Notes under the pieces: generated by a model
What the model was told of the DNA's origin: nothing
The model's database searches: none
What the model saw: only the letters and a program-made list of their open reading frames with translations
Part shown: positions 42,869 through 51,810 of the stretch, in pieces
How positions within the stretch are numbered: position 1 is the first letter of the stretch
Layout of the letters: each line of letters opens with the position of its first letter
Source: Yoonia vestfoldensis
Lineage (GTDB): Bacteria; Pseudomonadota; Alphaproteobacteria; Rhodobacterales; Rhodobacteraceae
Direction: 5' to 3'
Length of the DNA stretch: 64,000 bases
NCBI RefSeq assembly: GCF_002158905.1
Contig: NZ_CP021431.1
Coordinates: forward strand, 2,480,001-2,544,000
Program-made: the position numbers and the translations under genes

Positions 42869-42890
42869 TGTTAGTTATAACTCACTAACA
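42869..42890. promoter_or_regulatory. TetR-type operator
   Basis: TGTTAGT (42869-42875) and ACTAACA (42884-42890) form a perfect 7-bp inverted repeat with 8-bp spacer, 12 bp from the tetR start and 64 bp from the b561 start. Confidence 0.75.
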
Positions 42891-42953
42891 TATACTCGGG
42901 GCAATCGCAACCTCTGTTCCGAGTCGCGCCGTCTGACCGAAAGGACCCCGACC

Positions 42954-43451
42954 ATGCCCGCCAAACCCGCCCCCACCCGATATTCCCGCCTGCAGATCGC
43001 GCTGCACTGGCTCGTCTTCGCGCTGATTGCGCAGCAATACCTTTTCAAGGAGGCGATGTCGGCCGCTTGGGACCGCGTCACTGACGGGCTGGAGGCGGGG
43101 TTCGACCCGCTCGTGCTGGCCCATGTGGCGGGCGGCGCGCTGGTGATGATCTTCGCGCTCTGGCGACTGATGTTGCGTACACGGCGCGGCGTGCCCCCGG
43201 CGATCGAGGCCAGTAAGGTTCAGGCCGTGCTCGCCAAACTCACCCATGTGGGCCTTTACGCGCTGATGATCCTGATGCCACTCAGCGGGTCCGTCGCGTG
43301 GTTCGGCGGGGTCGAAGCCGCTGCGCAGGGACACAATGTGTTGAAGATTGTCCTGCTGGCTTTGGTCGCCCTGCATGTGGTCGGCGCGCTCTACCACCAG
43401 TTCATCCTGCGCGACGGAACGCTGGCGCGGATGCGCCGGGCGCAGGGCTGA
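42954..43451 (+). CDS. Cytochrome b561-type membrane protein
   Basis: 165 aa with four TM helices and paired heme-ligand histidines: ALHWLVFALIAQQYLF, LAHVAGGALVMIFALW, LTHVGLYALMILMP and ALHVVGALYHQFIL. Family members transfer electrons from quinol and commonly occur in oxidative-stress or efflux clusters. AAAGGA lies upstream of the ATG. The following membrane-fusion gene starts 4 bp after the stop. Confidence 0.92.
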   Translation: MPAKPAPTRYSRLQIALHWLVFALIAQQYLFKEAMSAAWDRVTDGLEAGFDPLVLAHVAGGALVMIFALWRLMLRTRRGVPPAIEASKVQAVLAKLTHVGLYALMILMPLSGSVAWFGGVEAAAQGHNVLKIVLLALVALHVVGALYHQFILRDGTLARMRRAQG

Positions 43452-43455
43452 ACCC

Positions 43456-44754
43456 ATGCGCCTCGCCCCACTCCTGGTGCTGCCACCCATCGCGCTCGGC
43501 ATTGCCGCGGCGGTCTGGATGATCGCGTCTGCCCCCGGCCCCGCGCAGGTCGGGGGCGACGCGCTCGCTCTGCCGGTCCGGGTGATGACGGTCGCGGCGG
43601 AAGACATCCGTCCGACCGCCACTGCCTGGGGAAACCTGCGCGCAGCCGAGACCTGGGTCGCCGTGGCCGAAGTGCAGGGCGAGGTGATCTGGCGCCATCC
43701 GGACCGTGAGCCCGGTCACCTGATCCCGGCGGGGACCGAAGTGCTGCGGATCGACCCCGCCGACTACGAGCTGGCGCTGGCGCAATCGCTGGCCGATCTG
43801 GCGGCGCTGGAGGCCGAGAGGGCGCAACTGAGCGCCGAGGCGGCCAACACGGGCCGCATCCTCGAACTGGAACGCGCCCGGCTGGCGTTGGCCGAGGCGG
43901 ATCTGGAACGCACGCGCACACTCGTCGCGCAAGGCGCCGTTCCGCAATCGCGCGCCGACGAGGCCGAGCGCGCGACCCTTCTGGCCCGCCGCACAGTGGC
44001 GGAGCTGGAGAACACGCTCGCCCTGATCCCGTCCCGCGAGGCGCAGATCGCAGCACAGGTCGCGCGCAGCGAGGCCGCCATCGACCGGGCGCGCCGCTCG
44101 CTCGACCGAACGACCCTGACGACGCCGTTTGACCTGCGCGTGACCGAGGTGCATGCTGAGCTGTTTCAGACCGTCGCCCCTGGCCAGGTGGTGATCCGTG
44201 CTGACGGGATCGCGGCGGCCGAGGTCGTGGCGCATTTGCCGATAGACAGCTTTCGACGGCTATTGGGAGATACACCGGAGGGCATCACCCTTGGCGACAT
44301 GATGCGCGACATGCCCGCCACGCAGATCGAGGTGACGCTCAGCCCTCTGGCGGACCCGAGGCAGATCTGGAGCGCCCGTGTTGTCGGGATCGAGGGCGCG
44401 CTGGATGCCCGTGCGCGCACCGTGCCGGTCGTGGTCAGGGTTGACGACCCCTATGAGGGCGCCGACCCGCCCCGCCGCCTGCCGCTGGTGCCCAACATGC
44501 AGGTGCAGCTGTCCTTTTCGGGCGCTTCTATATCGGGCCTCATCGCAATCCCCGAAGCGGCACTGCATGGGGGCATGGTGCATATAGCAAGCGCCGATGA
44601 CAGGCTAGAGCTGCGGCCTGTCACCGCCGGTTTTGCACGAGACGGCTCGGTCGTCATCACCGAAGGGCTCGTCTCCGGCGACCGCGTGGTGATCGACGAC
44701 ATCGCTCCGGCCATCCCCGGTATGGCACTGACCCCTGTCGAGGCCCCGCAATGA
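43456..44754 (+). CDS. RND efflux periplasmic adaptor (membrane fusion protein)
   Basis: 432 aa. A single N-terminal TM helix (LLVLPPIALGIAAAVWMIAS) anchors it; then barrel-sandwich half (VAVAEVQGEVIWRHPDREPG), a long coiled coil about residues 100-205 (EAERAQLSAEAANTGRILEL), the second half-motif LTTPFDLRVTEVHAELFQTV and the C-terminal beta-barrel. It bridges the RND pump to an outer-membrane channel, which is not encoded here. ATGA overlap with the pump gene. Confidence 0.93.
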   Translation: MRLAPLLVLPPIALGIAAAVWMIASAPGPAQVGGDALALPVRVMTVAAEDIRPTATAWGNLRAAETWVAVAEVQGEVIWRHPDREPGHLIPAGTEVLRIDPADYELALAQSLADLAALEAERAQLSAEAANTGRILELERARLALAEADLERTRTLVAQGAVPQSRADEAERATLLARRTVAELENTLALIPSREAQIAAQVARSEAAIDRARRSLDRTTLTTPFDLRVTEVHAELFQTVAPGQVVIRADGIAAAEVVAHLPIDSFRRLLGDTPEGITLGDMMRDMPATQIEVTLSPLADPRQIWSARVVGIEGALDARARTVPVVVRVDDPYEGADPPRRLPLVPNMQVQLSFSGASISGLIAIPEAALHGGMVHIASADDRLELRPVTAGFARDGSVVITEGLVSGDRVVIDDIAPAIPGMALTPVEAPQ

Positions 44755-47700
44755 TCCGCTGGTTCACCGGCCACCCAACGGCGGGCAACCTGCTGCTGCT
44801 CCTGTTTCTCGCTGCCGGTGCCTTTGCCGCGCCGGGTCTCTTGCGCGAAACCTTCCCAGATTTCCGCGCCGTCGAGGCCGAGATCACCGTGCCCTACCGG
44901 GGTGCGGCCGCCGAAGATGTGGAGGCAGCAGTCTGTGCGCCGCTGTGGGACGGGGTGCAGAGTGTCGAAGGGCTGGAAACCTTCACTTGCACCGCGCAGA
45001 CCGGACGCGCGCGGGCCGTGGCAACCATGGCGCCCGGCAACGACGCGCTGCGCTTCGTCAATTCCCTGCGCACCGAGGTTGCGGCCATCGACACCTTTCC
45101 CGATCGCGCCGATCCGGCGGTGGTACGCGAGTTGCACCGCTCCGATCCCGTCACATCGGTCGCCATCTCAGGCGATCTGCCGTTGGGCGAACTGGACCTT
45201 TACGCAGATGCCCTGTCCGACCGCCTGACTGCCCTGCCAGGTGTTGCCCGCGTGACGCGCGGAGGCCTCGGCACCCGGACGCTTTTCATCACCGCATCGC
45301 GTGCCATGCTCGACAGCCACGGGCTCACCCCCACCGCCCTGGCCGCCGCCATCGCCGCGCAGAACATCGACCTGCCCGCGGGTACGCTGGAGGGGCCAGG
45401 CGCGGACCTGGCCCTGCGCTTCACCGCCGAGCGCGACACGGCTACCGCGCTTGCCACGATCCCCGTGCTGGTGCTGCCGAACGGCGCGACCCTGACGCTG
45501 GGCGACGTGGCGGTGATCGAGGAACGGTTCGAGCCGCCACAGGACCGCGCCTTTGTCGACGGGGTGCCTGCCCTCGTGCTCGAAGTATCAAAGGCGCTGG
45601 ATGCCGACGCGCTTCGGGTGCTGGACGGGGTCGCGGCACTCGTGGCCGAGGAAACCGCCCGCCTGCCGGACACGATTTCCGTCGAAGTGGTGCAAGACGT
45701 GACATCGATCATCCGCGACCGTCTGGTGATGCTGGTGCAAAACGGGGTGATCGGGCTGGTGCTGGTGGTCGTGGTGATGAGCCTGTTCTTCCGCCCCGGT
45801 TTCGCGATCTGGGCCGCGATGGGCCTGCCCGTTGCCTTCGCGGGCGCCTTTGTTTGGATGGCGCTGACCGGGCTCAGCCTGAACATGATGACGCTGGTGG
45901 CGCTGTTGATGGCGATCGGGATCGTGATGGACGATTCCATCGTGATCGCGGATTCCATCGCAGTGCATGCCGCCAAGGGCGCGACGGTCGAGACCGTGGC
46001 GGCAGGCGTAGCCGCCGTGGCACCCGGCGTGATCTCGTCCTTCCTGACGACGCTTGCCGTGTTCCTGCCTCTGGCCTTCCTCGCGGGCGAGTTGGGTGCC
46101 GTGCTCGAGGTTCTGCCGGTCGTGTTGCTGGCGGCGCTCGCCGCGTCGCTGATCGAGGCTTTTTTCATCCTGCCCCATCACCTGAAGGGTGGGATGAAGG
46201 ACACTGTCCCCTCCCGCTTCCGCAAAGGCTTCGACGCGGGCTTTGACGCTTTTCGCGAAGGGGTCGGCGGTCTGGCCGATACCGCGATCAAGGCGCGCTG
46301 GCTGGTCGCAGGGCTGGCCATCGGTGCCTTGATCCTGACCGTAGGTGCGCTCGGTGGCGGCATGGTCAAGCGCGAAGCCATGCCCGAGATCGACGGCGAC
46401 GTGCTCGAGGCGCGGCTGATGCTGCCTGCCGGCACCCCGCTGGCGCGCACGACCCAGGCAGTCGCACAGGTCGAGGCCGCGCTTGACCGCGTGAACGCCC
46501 GTCTGACACCCGAACAGCCCGAGGCGCAACCGCTGGTTATTCGCCGCATCACCCGTCTGGGCCGTAACCTGTCGGCGGGCGAGACCGGCGCCCATGTAGC
46601 CACCATCGCGGTGGACCTTCTGGGCGCCGAGACGCGTAACAGCACGCTGGACGAGATCGTTACACTCTGGCGCGAAGAAATCGGCGCCCTGCCCGGTGTG
46701 AACTCACTGATCCTGACCGAGCCGGGCATCGGCCCGCAAGGCATCGCGGTCGAGCTGCGCCTGACCCATCCCGACCTCGCCACGCTGGAGGCGGCAGGTC
46801 TTGCCATGCTAGCGGAACTTGAAACCTATGCCGGTGTGCGCAACGCCATTGTCGACCTGCGTCCGGGTGCACCGGAGCTGCGACTGATCCTCTCGCAGGG
46901 TGCCGAGGCGCTGGGGCTGACCGCCACGGATGTGGCAGGCCAGCTTCGCGCGGGCTTCCTCGGCACGCAGCTTGCGGAAATCCGGCGCGGCGACTTGGCC
47001 TGGGATATCGAGGTGCGGCTGGCCGATGAGGACCGCGCCAACCGCGCCGATCTGAGCCTTTTCGAGATCGCCCTGCCCGGTGGCGGCACCGTGCCGCTCT
47101 CCAGCATCGCCACCATTGACGAGGCGCGCGGCTGGGGCACGATCACACGCCGCAACGGTCTGCGTACCCTGACCGTTTCGGCCGATGTGGACGGCCGCAT
47201 CGGCAATGCCGACGCGATTACCGCGCGGCTGGCCGAGGGCTTCCTGCCCGATCTGGCGGCCTCCACCCCCGGCCTTGGCTTCGACATCGGTGGGCAGGCC
47301 GCAAATTCGGCGGAAACCGTTTCCTCGATCCTGCGCGGCTTCCTGATCGGGCTGGTGGGCATCTACCTCGTGCTCAGCTTCCAGTTCCGCAGCTATGTGG
47401 AGCCGCTGATCGTGATGATCACCATCCCGCTGGCGTTTCTGGGCGTGATCTGGGGCCATGTCCTGATGGGCTACAACATCTCCATGCCGTCGCTGGTAGG
47501 GGCGGCGTCGCTCGCGGGCATCGTGGTGAACAACGCCATCCTGCTGGTCGGCGTCATCAACGACCGCCGTGCCGAGGGGCTCTCCGCAGCACTTGCTGCA
47601 GGCGAGGCGGTGCGCGCCCGCTTCCGCCCGATCTTCGTGTCGGTCTCGACCACGATCATGGGCATGGCGCCCTTGCTGCTGGAGACCTCGACCCAGGCCC

Positions 47701-47849
47701 AGACGCTCAAGCCGCTGGTGATCTCGGTTGTCTTTGGGCTCTTGGCCGCAACGGTCCTGATCCTGCTGGTGTTGCCCGCGTTCTATGCAGCGCTCGAGGA
47801 CATCTGGCCGAGGAAGCAGACAAACACGGTTGGCCAAGAAGGACTCTGA
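44751..47849 (+). CDS. RND efflux transporter (AcrB/MexF type)
   Basis: 1032 aa, the full RND length, with twelve TM helices and two large periplasmic loops. TM1 MIRWFTGHPTAGNLLLLLFL, TM4 VALLMAIGIVMDDSIVIADS with the proton-relay Asp pair, TM9-12 GLVGIYLVLSFQFRSYVEPL and VNNAILLVGVINDRRAEG. The substrate range is unknown; the family exports hydrophobic drugs, dyes and solvents. It is the last gene of the TetR-controlled operon. Confidence 0.95.
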   Translation: MIRWFTGHPTAGNLLLLLFLAAGAFAAPGLLRETFPDFRAVEAEITVPYRGAAAEDVEAAVCAPLWDGVQSVEGLETFTCTAQTGRARAVATMAPGNDALRFVNSLRTEVAAIDTFPDRADPAVVRELHRSDPVTSVAISGDLPLGELDLYADALSDRLTALPGVARVTRGGLGTRTLFITASRAMLDSHGLTPTALAAAIAAQNIDLPAGTLEGPGADLALRFTAERDTATALATIPVLVLPNGATLTLGDVAVIEERFEPPQDRAFVDGVPALVLEVSKALDADALRVLDGVAALVAEETARLPDTISVEVVQDVTSIIRDRLVMLVQNGVIGLVLVVVVMSLFFRPGFAIWAAMGLPVAFAGAFVWMALTGLSLNMMTLVALLMAIGIVMDDSIVIADSIAVHAAKGATVETVAAGVAAVAPGVISSFLTTLAVFLPLAFLAGELGAVLEVLPVVLLAALAASLIEAFFILPHHLKGGMKDTVPSRFRKGFDAGFDAFREGVGGLADTAIKARWLVAGLAIGALILTVGALGGGMVKREAMPEIDGDVLEARLMLPAGTPLARTTQAVAQVEAALDRVNARLTPEQPEAQPLVIRRITRLGRNLSAGETGAHVATIAVDLLGAETRNSTLDEIVTLWREEIGALPGVNSLILTEPGIGPQGIAVELRLTHPDLATLEAAGLAMLAELETYAGVRNAIVDLRPGAPELRLILSQGAEALGLTATDVAGQLRAGFLGTQLAEIRRGDLAWDIEVRLADEDRANRADLSLFEIALPGGGTVPLSSIATIDEARGWGTITRRNGLRTLTVSADVDGRIGNADAITARLAEGFLPDLAASTPGLGFDIGGQAANSAETVSSILRGFLIGLVGIYLVLSFQFRSYVEPLIVMITIPLAFLGVIWGHVLMGYNISMPSLVGAASLAGIVVNNAILLVGVINDRRAEGLSAALAAGEAVRARFRPIFVSVSTTIMGMAPLLLETSTQAQTLKPLVISVVFGLLAATVLILLVLPAFYAALEDIWPRKQTNTVGQEGL

Positions 47850-48423
47850 CCCCAAAAGTCTCGTTACGAAATAGAAACAATCCGAAATTTCGGGTGCCGA
47901 TCAGTCAAGTTTTCTGTGCTGGGAACGACAGGCACCAATGGTGAATGCTACAGATCAGCGCAGTGCCCACTTGAACGGCAGCTCTGGGCTGGTTGCGTCT
48001 GCCCCCCCTCCCATGGTTCCTCCCGGGCCCTTTGCGTATACGGGCGTACTCAGCGCGCCATTTCGCTAGCGCGTGGCTTTTGCACCGGGGAATCCACTTT
48101 GAATCCAGTCTGGCTTGGCTCGAGATAAAAGTGACTCATTATCAAAGCGTTGGCGCACGCGACCGTTGGCCGATAGGTGGATTTTAGTATTTTAGTCAAG
48201 AATCCACCTTAGCCAAAATCCAGAAAGTTTGGCCAGAATGGAAAGTCAACAAAACTTCAGCATTTTCGTCCGAAGTGCACGCTGACATAAGACGGGCGGA
48301 CCGGATGTCAGAACACTGAGATGGACCTTCCTGACCTAATTGCAGCCGTGCTAAAGCTAAGCAAGTGAAATGCTGTCATCGACAGTGACGATCGAGGTGC
48401 AAATAGAAGTTTGAGTGCGTCGC
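47850..48423. other. Intergenic stretch with an inverted repeat
   Basis: No gene recognised. A 9-bp inverted repeat AGGTGGATT (48175-48183) / AATCCACCT (48201-48209) with 17-bp spacing lies in AT-rich DNA, and two further AATCCA copies occur near 48092-48106. These may be recombination or protein-binding sites. Confidence 0.5.
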
Positions 48424-48702
48424 TCAGATGTCCAAAGGTACCGCGGCGCCGACCGCCACAGGATAAGCACGATCAAAGCAGGCATCATTGCCAGTCAGAT
48501 CTAGCGCAAAGAAAGATGCCTTCTGCTCGACGACGCCAATCAAGACCGTTTTCGCTCCAAAACCCGCTTGAATGGCGCCAGGGGCCACGCCACAGTTTGC
48601 CCTTACTGTAACTGCCCGCAGGTTATTGCGCGCCGAGATCGTCGTCACCACAAGTGGGTTCCGGCCTTTGCTTGTTTGTAAACGTGAATTATGTGCGCGC
48701 AT
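48424..48702 (-). CDS. Possible small hypothetical protein
   Basis: A 92-aa frame with protein-like composition (AGFGAKTVLIGVVEQKASFF; DLTGNDACFDRAYPVAVG), ending PLDI. No family recognised, no clear ribosome site and no partner gene. It could be the end of a broken gene; kept at low confidence. Confidence 0.35.
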   Translation of the reverse strand: MRAHNSRLQTSKGRNPLVVTTISARNNLRAVTVRANCGVAPGAIQAGFGAKTVLIGVVEQKASFFALDLTGNDACFDRAYPVAVGAAVPLDI

Positions 48703-48814
48703 CGTTCACACTTTAAAATGATTCGTTATAGCTGCCCTTATCCAATTCCCTTCGGCTGGACGGGTTGTGAAGCCCCGTAGGACGAGTGGCGGCGACACCT
48801 AGGAGGATCAGGAG

Positions 48815-49330
48815 ATGCAGGCAGAGCTGGTCCTGGCCCTTTGGACCTTGTTCGAGGAGAACGATCTGCAGGTCTGCCTTGACGGTGGCTGGGCCGTGGA
48901 TGCCGCACTTGGCCAGCAGACCCGCCCGCATGGCGATCTGGATATCGCCCTGCCGGCATCGCGGGTGCCTGCGCTCAGGCAGCTGCTGTCGGGCCTAGGG
49001 TTCGACGAAATCCCACAACCAAATTCGTCGGAACACAACTTCGTCTTGCAGGACCGCGACGGCGCGCAGCTTGACGTGCATTCCTATGAACTTAACCCTG
49101 ACGGTAGCAACCGGTCCGGTGTCGCATACATCGCTGATCACCTGTCCGGCGAGGGCTGGATCCTCGGTCACCGGGTGCGTTGCGTGCCGCCCGACTGGCT
49201 TGTCCGGTTTCATGCCGGATATGACCTGGATGATAACGATTGGCACGATGTCCGGCTGCTATGCGAGAGATTTGCCATCCAGGTTCCTGATGATTTCATA
49301 CCGTTCCTCGACAGGCATTCTGAAGAGTGA
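48815..49330 (+). CDS. Nucleotidyltransferase-fold protein, aminoglycoside/lincosamide adenylyltransferase-like
   Basis: 171 aa. LDGGWAVDAALGQQTRPHGD followed by LDIALPA has the GG...D.D catalytic arrangement of the ANT(2'')/Lnu-type nucleotidyltransferases, and LDVHSYELN gives the third acidic residue. VRCVPPDWLVRFHAGYDLDDNDWHDV is the typical second half. It may inactivate an antibiotic by adenylylation, but many environmental relatives have unknown substrates. AGGAGG is 9 bp before ATG 48815. It is followed by an IS, a usual context for transferred resistance-like genes. Confidence 0.85.
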   Translation: MQAELVLALWTLFEENDLQVCLDGGWAVDAALGQQTRPHGDLDIALPASRVPALRQLLSGLGFDEIPQPNSSEHNFVLQDRDGAQLDVHSYELNPDGSNRSGVAYIADHLSGEGWILGHRVRCVPPDWLVRFHAGYDLDDNDWHDVRLLCERFAIQVPDDFIPFLDRHSEE

Positions 49331-49424
49331 TCCGCGCCCAACATGGCGCCAAGCCCGCTGTGAGCGTGAGATCACCGACGCTCCAAAAAATCTTGGCGCT
49401 GAAACAAATAAATCTGTCATATTA

Positions 49425-50262
49425 GGGGCTGTTGACGTTCACCTGAGTTGAATGACTGTTGCTGCAAGCGAGATGAAAGCGGCGAAGCTCTGATCTGTTT
49501 TGCATGACCGCGTTGCGATGCCCCTGTTTTCCTTGAGCTTGCCGAAGTAATTCTCGATCAGGTGCCGCCATTTGTATGTGTCTTTGTCGAATGTCGCGGG
49601 GAAACGCCGGTTCGATTTCGGAGGGATGACAGGGGTTATCTGCTGCTCCTCAAGAGCGGTTCGCAGCCAGTCTGCATCAAACGCGCGGTCAGCGAGTAAG
49701 TGATCTGCGCGAAGACCTTCGATCAATTCCGGCACGGCGCGCAGGTCATGCGCCTGCCCGGGCATCAGCCGGAAGTCGACGAGGTTACCCAAGCTGTCGG
49801 TCAGCGCCAGTATTTTGGTTGTGATACCGCCGCGCGAGCGCCCTATGGCCTGGCTGAGAGTCCCCCTTTTGCGCCCTGGCCCGAGCGGTGGACCTTGACG
49901 ATGGAGCCATCGATCATCGCATATTCGAGATCGGGGGCCGAAGATAACGCTCTGAACATGTTGTAAAATACATCAGCCTTGACCCACCGCCGGAAGCGCT
50001 TGAAGACCGAGTTCCAATGCCCGAACTCGGCAGGCAATTCGCGCCACTGCGCGCCAGTCCGCACAATCCACAAGACCGCTTCCACGAACAAACGCGGATC
50101 GCGTCCGGTCTGGCCAGGATCAGTGTGCTTGCCAAGGCAGAAGGGTTGGATGATCGCCCAATGGGCGTCGGTCAGGGCACGTCGGGTCAAGGTTGCTCTC
50201 CTCTGTTTGCAACCTTGAATCAGAACTCACACCAAATAGGAATCCTGAACGTCAACAGGCCC
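49425..50262 (-). mobile_element. IS5-family (IS427 group) insertion sequence
   Basis: 838 bp. The left end GGGGCTGTTGACGTTC and the reverse complement of the right end GGGCCTGTTGACGTTC are near-identical inverted repeats; TA borders both ends (49423-49424, 50263-50264) as expected for this group. The transposase is encoded on the minus strand by two overlapping frames. Confidence 0.92.
49439..50190 (-). CDS. IS427-type transposase made by frameshift of two overlapping frames
   Basis: OrfA (50190-49843) holds the N-terminal half: TDAHWAIIQPFCLGKHTDPG, RLFVEAVLWIVRTGAQWREL and YAMIDGSIVKVHRSGQGAKG with the first DDE Asp. OrfB (about 49870-49439) holds TLSQAIGRSRGGITTKILAL, HLLADRAFDADWLR (second Asp) and RHLIENYFGKLKENRG (Glu). 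The frames join at A4G5 (minus strand, 49862-49870), an AAAAGGG-type slippery site; a -1 shift there fuses them correctly. All catalytic residues are present, so it may be functional. Confidence 0.9.
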
Positions 50263-50281
50263 TAGCCTGCTAAGCCTGAAC

Positions 50282-50364
50282 TTGCACAATCGTGTATCCA
50301 ATTAAAGCAAGGTTCTTCCCAACCAGGAAGAATTTTAAAACCGTTCTTGCACACGCGTGCATAA
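50282..50364. promoter_or_regulatory. Two similar operator-like sites ahead of the ABC/GDPD operon
   Basis: TTGCACAATCGTGTATCC (50282-50299) and TTGCACACGCGTGCATAA (50347-50364) share TTGCACA..CGTG.AT. Both contain a central CG flanked by inverted CAC/GTG, the style of LacI-family operators; they lie 65 bp apart. The cognate LacI gene is likely the one at 56381. Confidence 0.55.
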
Positions 50365-50397
50365 TACACATGAACACACGTAGAGGAGAAAAATGAA

Positions 50398-51744
50398 ATG
50401 ACGAATATGATGCGGACCTCCGCTTTGGTCGGTGTGCTGGTGGGGTCGGTTGTGCCGGCATTTGCCGAGGACATCAAAATTACCGTGTGGGCCGGCGGCT
50501 CGAATGACAGCGACAGCTACAGGATCGAAGCAATCGAAATTGCCGCCGACATCCTTGAGCGCGAATACGCGATCTTGGGCGAAGAGGTGAACATCACCAT
50601 CGACGGCCGGCGCGATTTCACTGGCTGGGACGAATTCAAACAGGGCGTCACACTTGGCGCCGAAGCTGGATCCGCACCGAACATCGTGGTGACCTCGCAT
50701 CTCGATATCGCGCCATGGAGCCAGGCCGGCTACATTGCAGCGGTCGAGAACTATGTCGACCTTGATGCCTGGCCGCTCTCCAATGTCTATCCCAACCTGA
50801 TGGAGATCGCCTCATATGCGGGCACCCAGTGGGGCATTCCACAGGATTCCGAGTCTCGTCCTTTCTTTTTCTGGCGCGAAACTATGGCAGCACTAGGGTA
50901 TAGCGAAGACGAGATCGACGGACTGCCCGACATGGTCGCAAGCGGCCAATACACGCTGACCAACGTTCTGGAAGATGCGACAAAGGCCCTTGAAATGGGC
51001 CTTGTCGAAGAGGGCTATGGCTTCTATCCACGCCCATCAAACGGACCAGATTACGCGCAGTTTTACCAATCTTTCGGCGGTGAGTTAGTCGATCCCGAAA
51101 CTGGTAAGCTGGTCCTAGATACCAAAGCAATGACTGAATTCTACCAATTCTTCGTTGATGCAGTGAATGCCGGCATCACCCGTAAAAACCATATCGGGAC
51201 TGACTGGAACCAGTGGTATACCGAAGTGGCCAACGGACGCGCGGCCTTCTGGCACGGCGGCACATGGCATTTCGGCCGTTACGCAGCGGAAGGAAACGAC
51301 GATTTCTGGAACACGATACAGTTCTCGCTGATCCCAGCGGGCGACGAGAACGGCCGCGCCAACACAATCACTCATCCGCTAGTCTATCTGGTAATGAGCC
51401 AGGAAGACGACAGGATCGAGGAGATTTCGGCACAGCTGATAGCGATCGCTACCGAACCACGTCTGAACACCCTTCACGCAATCCAGTCCAACCACCTGGC
51501 AGTCGCTGAAGCACAGGCCGACCAAGATCTTTACCGGAGCAACCGCTGGGCCTCCACTGCTACAGAGGTCTTGCTGGCCGCGGCCAATGCGCAGCCCAAC
51601 CACCTCGATTACGGTGCGTATTCCGAGGCAATGTTCCGCGGTCTTGAAGCGGCGTGGACAGGCGTTCAGACCCCCGAAGACGCTATCGCCGAAGTAGAGG
51701 CGCAGATGCGGGCCACTATCGGCGATCAGCTGATCGTCCGCTGA
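50398..51744 (+). CDS. ABC transporter extracellular solute-binding protein (family 1)
   Basis: 448 aa. Signal peptide to about residue 23 (VGSVVPAFA-EDIKITVWAGG), then the carbohydrate-type SBP_bac_1 fold (GSAPNIVVTSHLDIAPWSQA; GTQWGIPQDSESRPFFFWRE; NGRAAFWHGGTWHFGR). It is the first gene of the operon with two MalFG-type permeases, UgpC/MalK-type ATPase, GDPD, LacI and IMPase-like genes, which suggests a phosphodiester or polyol ligand. GAGGAG precedes the ATG at 50398. Confidence 0.9.
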   Translation: MTNMMRTSALVGVLVGSVVPAFAEDIKITVWAGGSNDSDSYRIEAIEIAADILEREYAILGEEVNITIDGRRDFTGWDEFKQGVTLGAEAGSAPNIVVTSHLDIAPWSQAGYIAAVENYVDLDAWPLSNVYPNLMEIASYAGTQWGIPQDSESRPFFFWRETMAALGYSEDEIDGLPDMVASGQYTLTNVLEDATKALEMGLVEEGYGFYPRPSNGPDYAQFYQSFGGELVDPETGKLVLDTKAMTEFYQFFVDAVNAGITRKNHIGTDWNQWYTEVANGRAAFWHGGTWHFGRYAAEGNDDFWNTIQFSLIPAGDENGRANTITHPLVYLVMSQEDDRIEEISAQLIAIATEPRLNTLHAIQSNHLAVAEAQADQDLYRSNRWASTATEVLLAAANAQPNHLDYGAYSEAMFRGLEAAWTGVQTPEDAIAEVEAQMRATIGDQLIVR

Positions 51745-51810
51745 TATAAACAACGGTGGCAGGGTGCGTCCTGGCGCGCCCTGCCATCCTGACTTAAAGA
51801 GGCTTGGGCC

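Noticed and set aside
43391..47855. Many long minus-strand frames under the RND operon
   Set aside because: Shadows of high-GC coding sequence; Arg/Ala/His-rich and without motifs.
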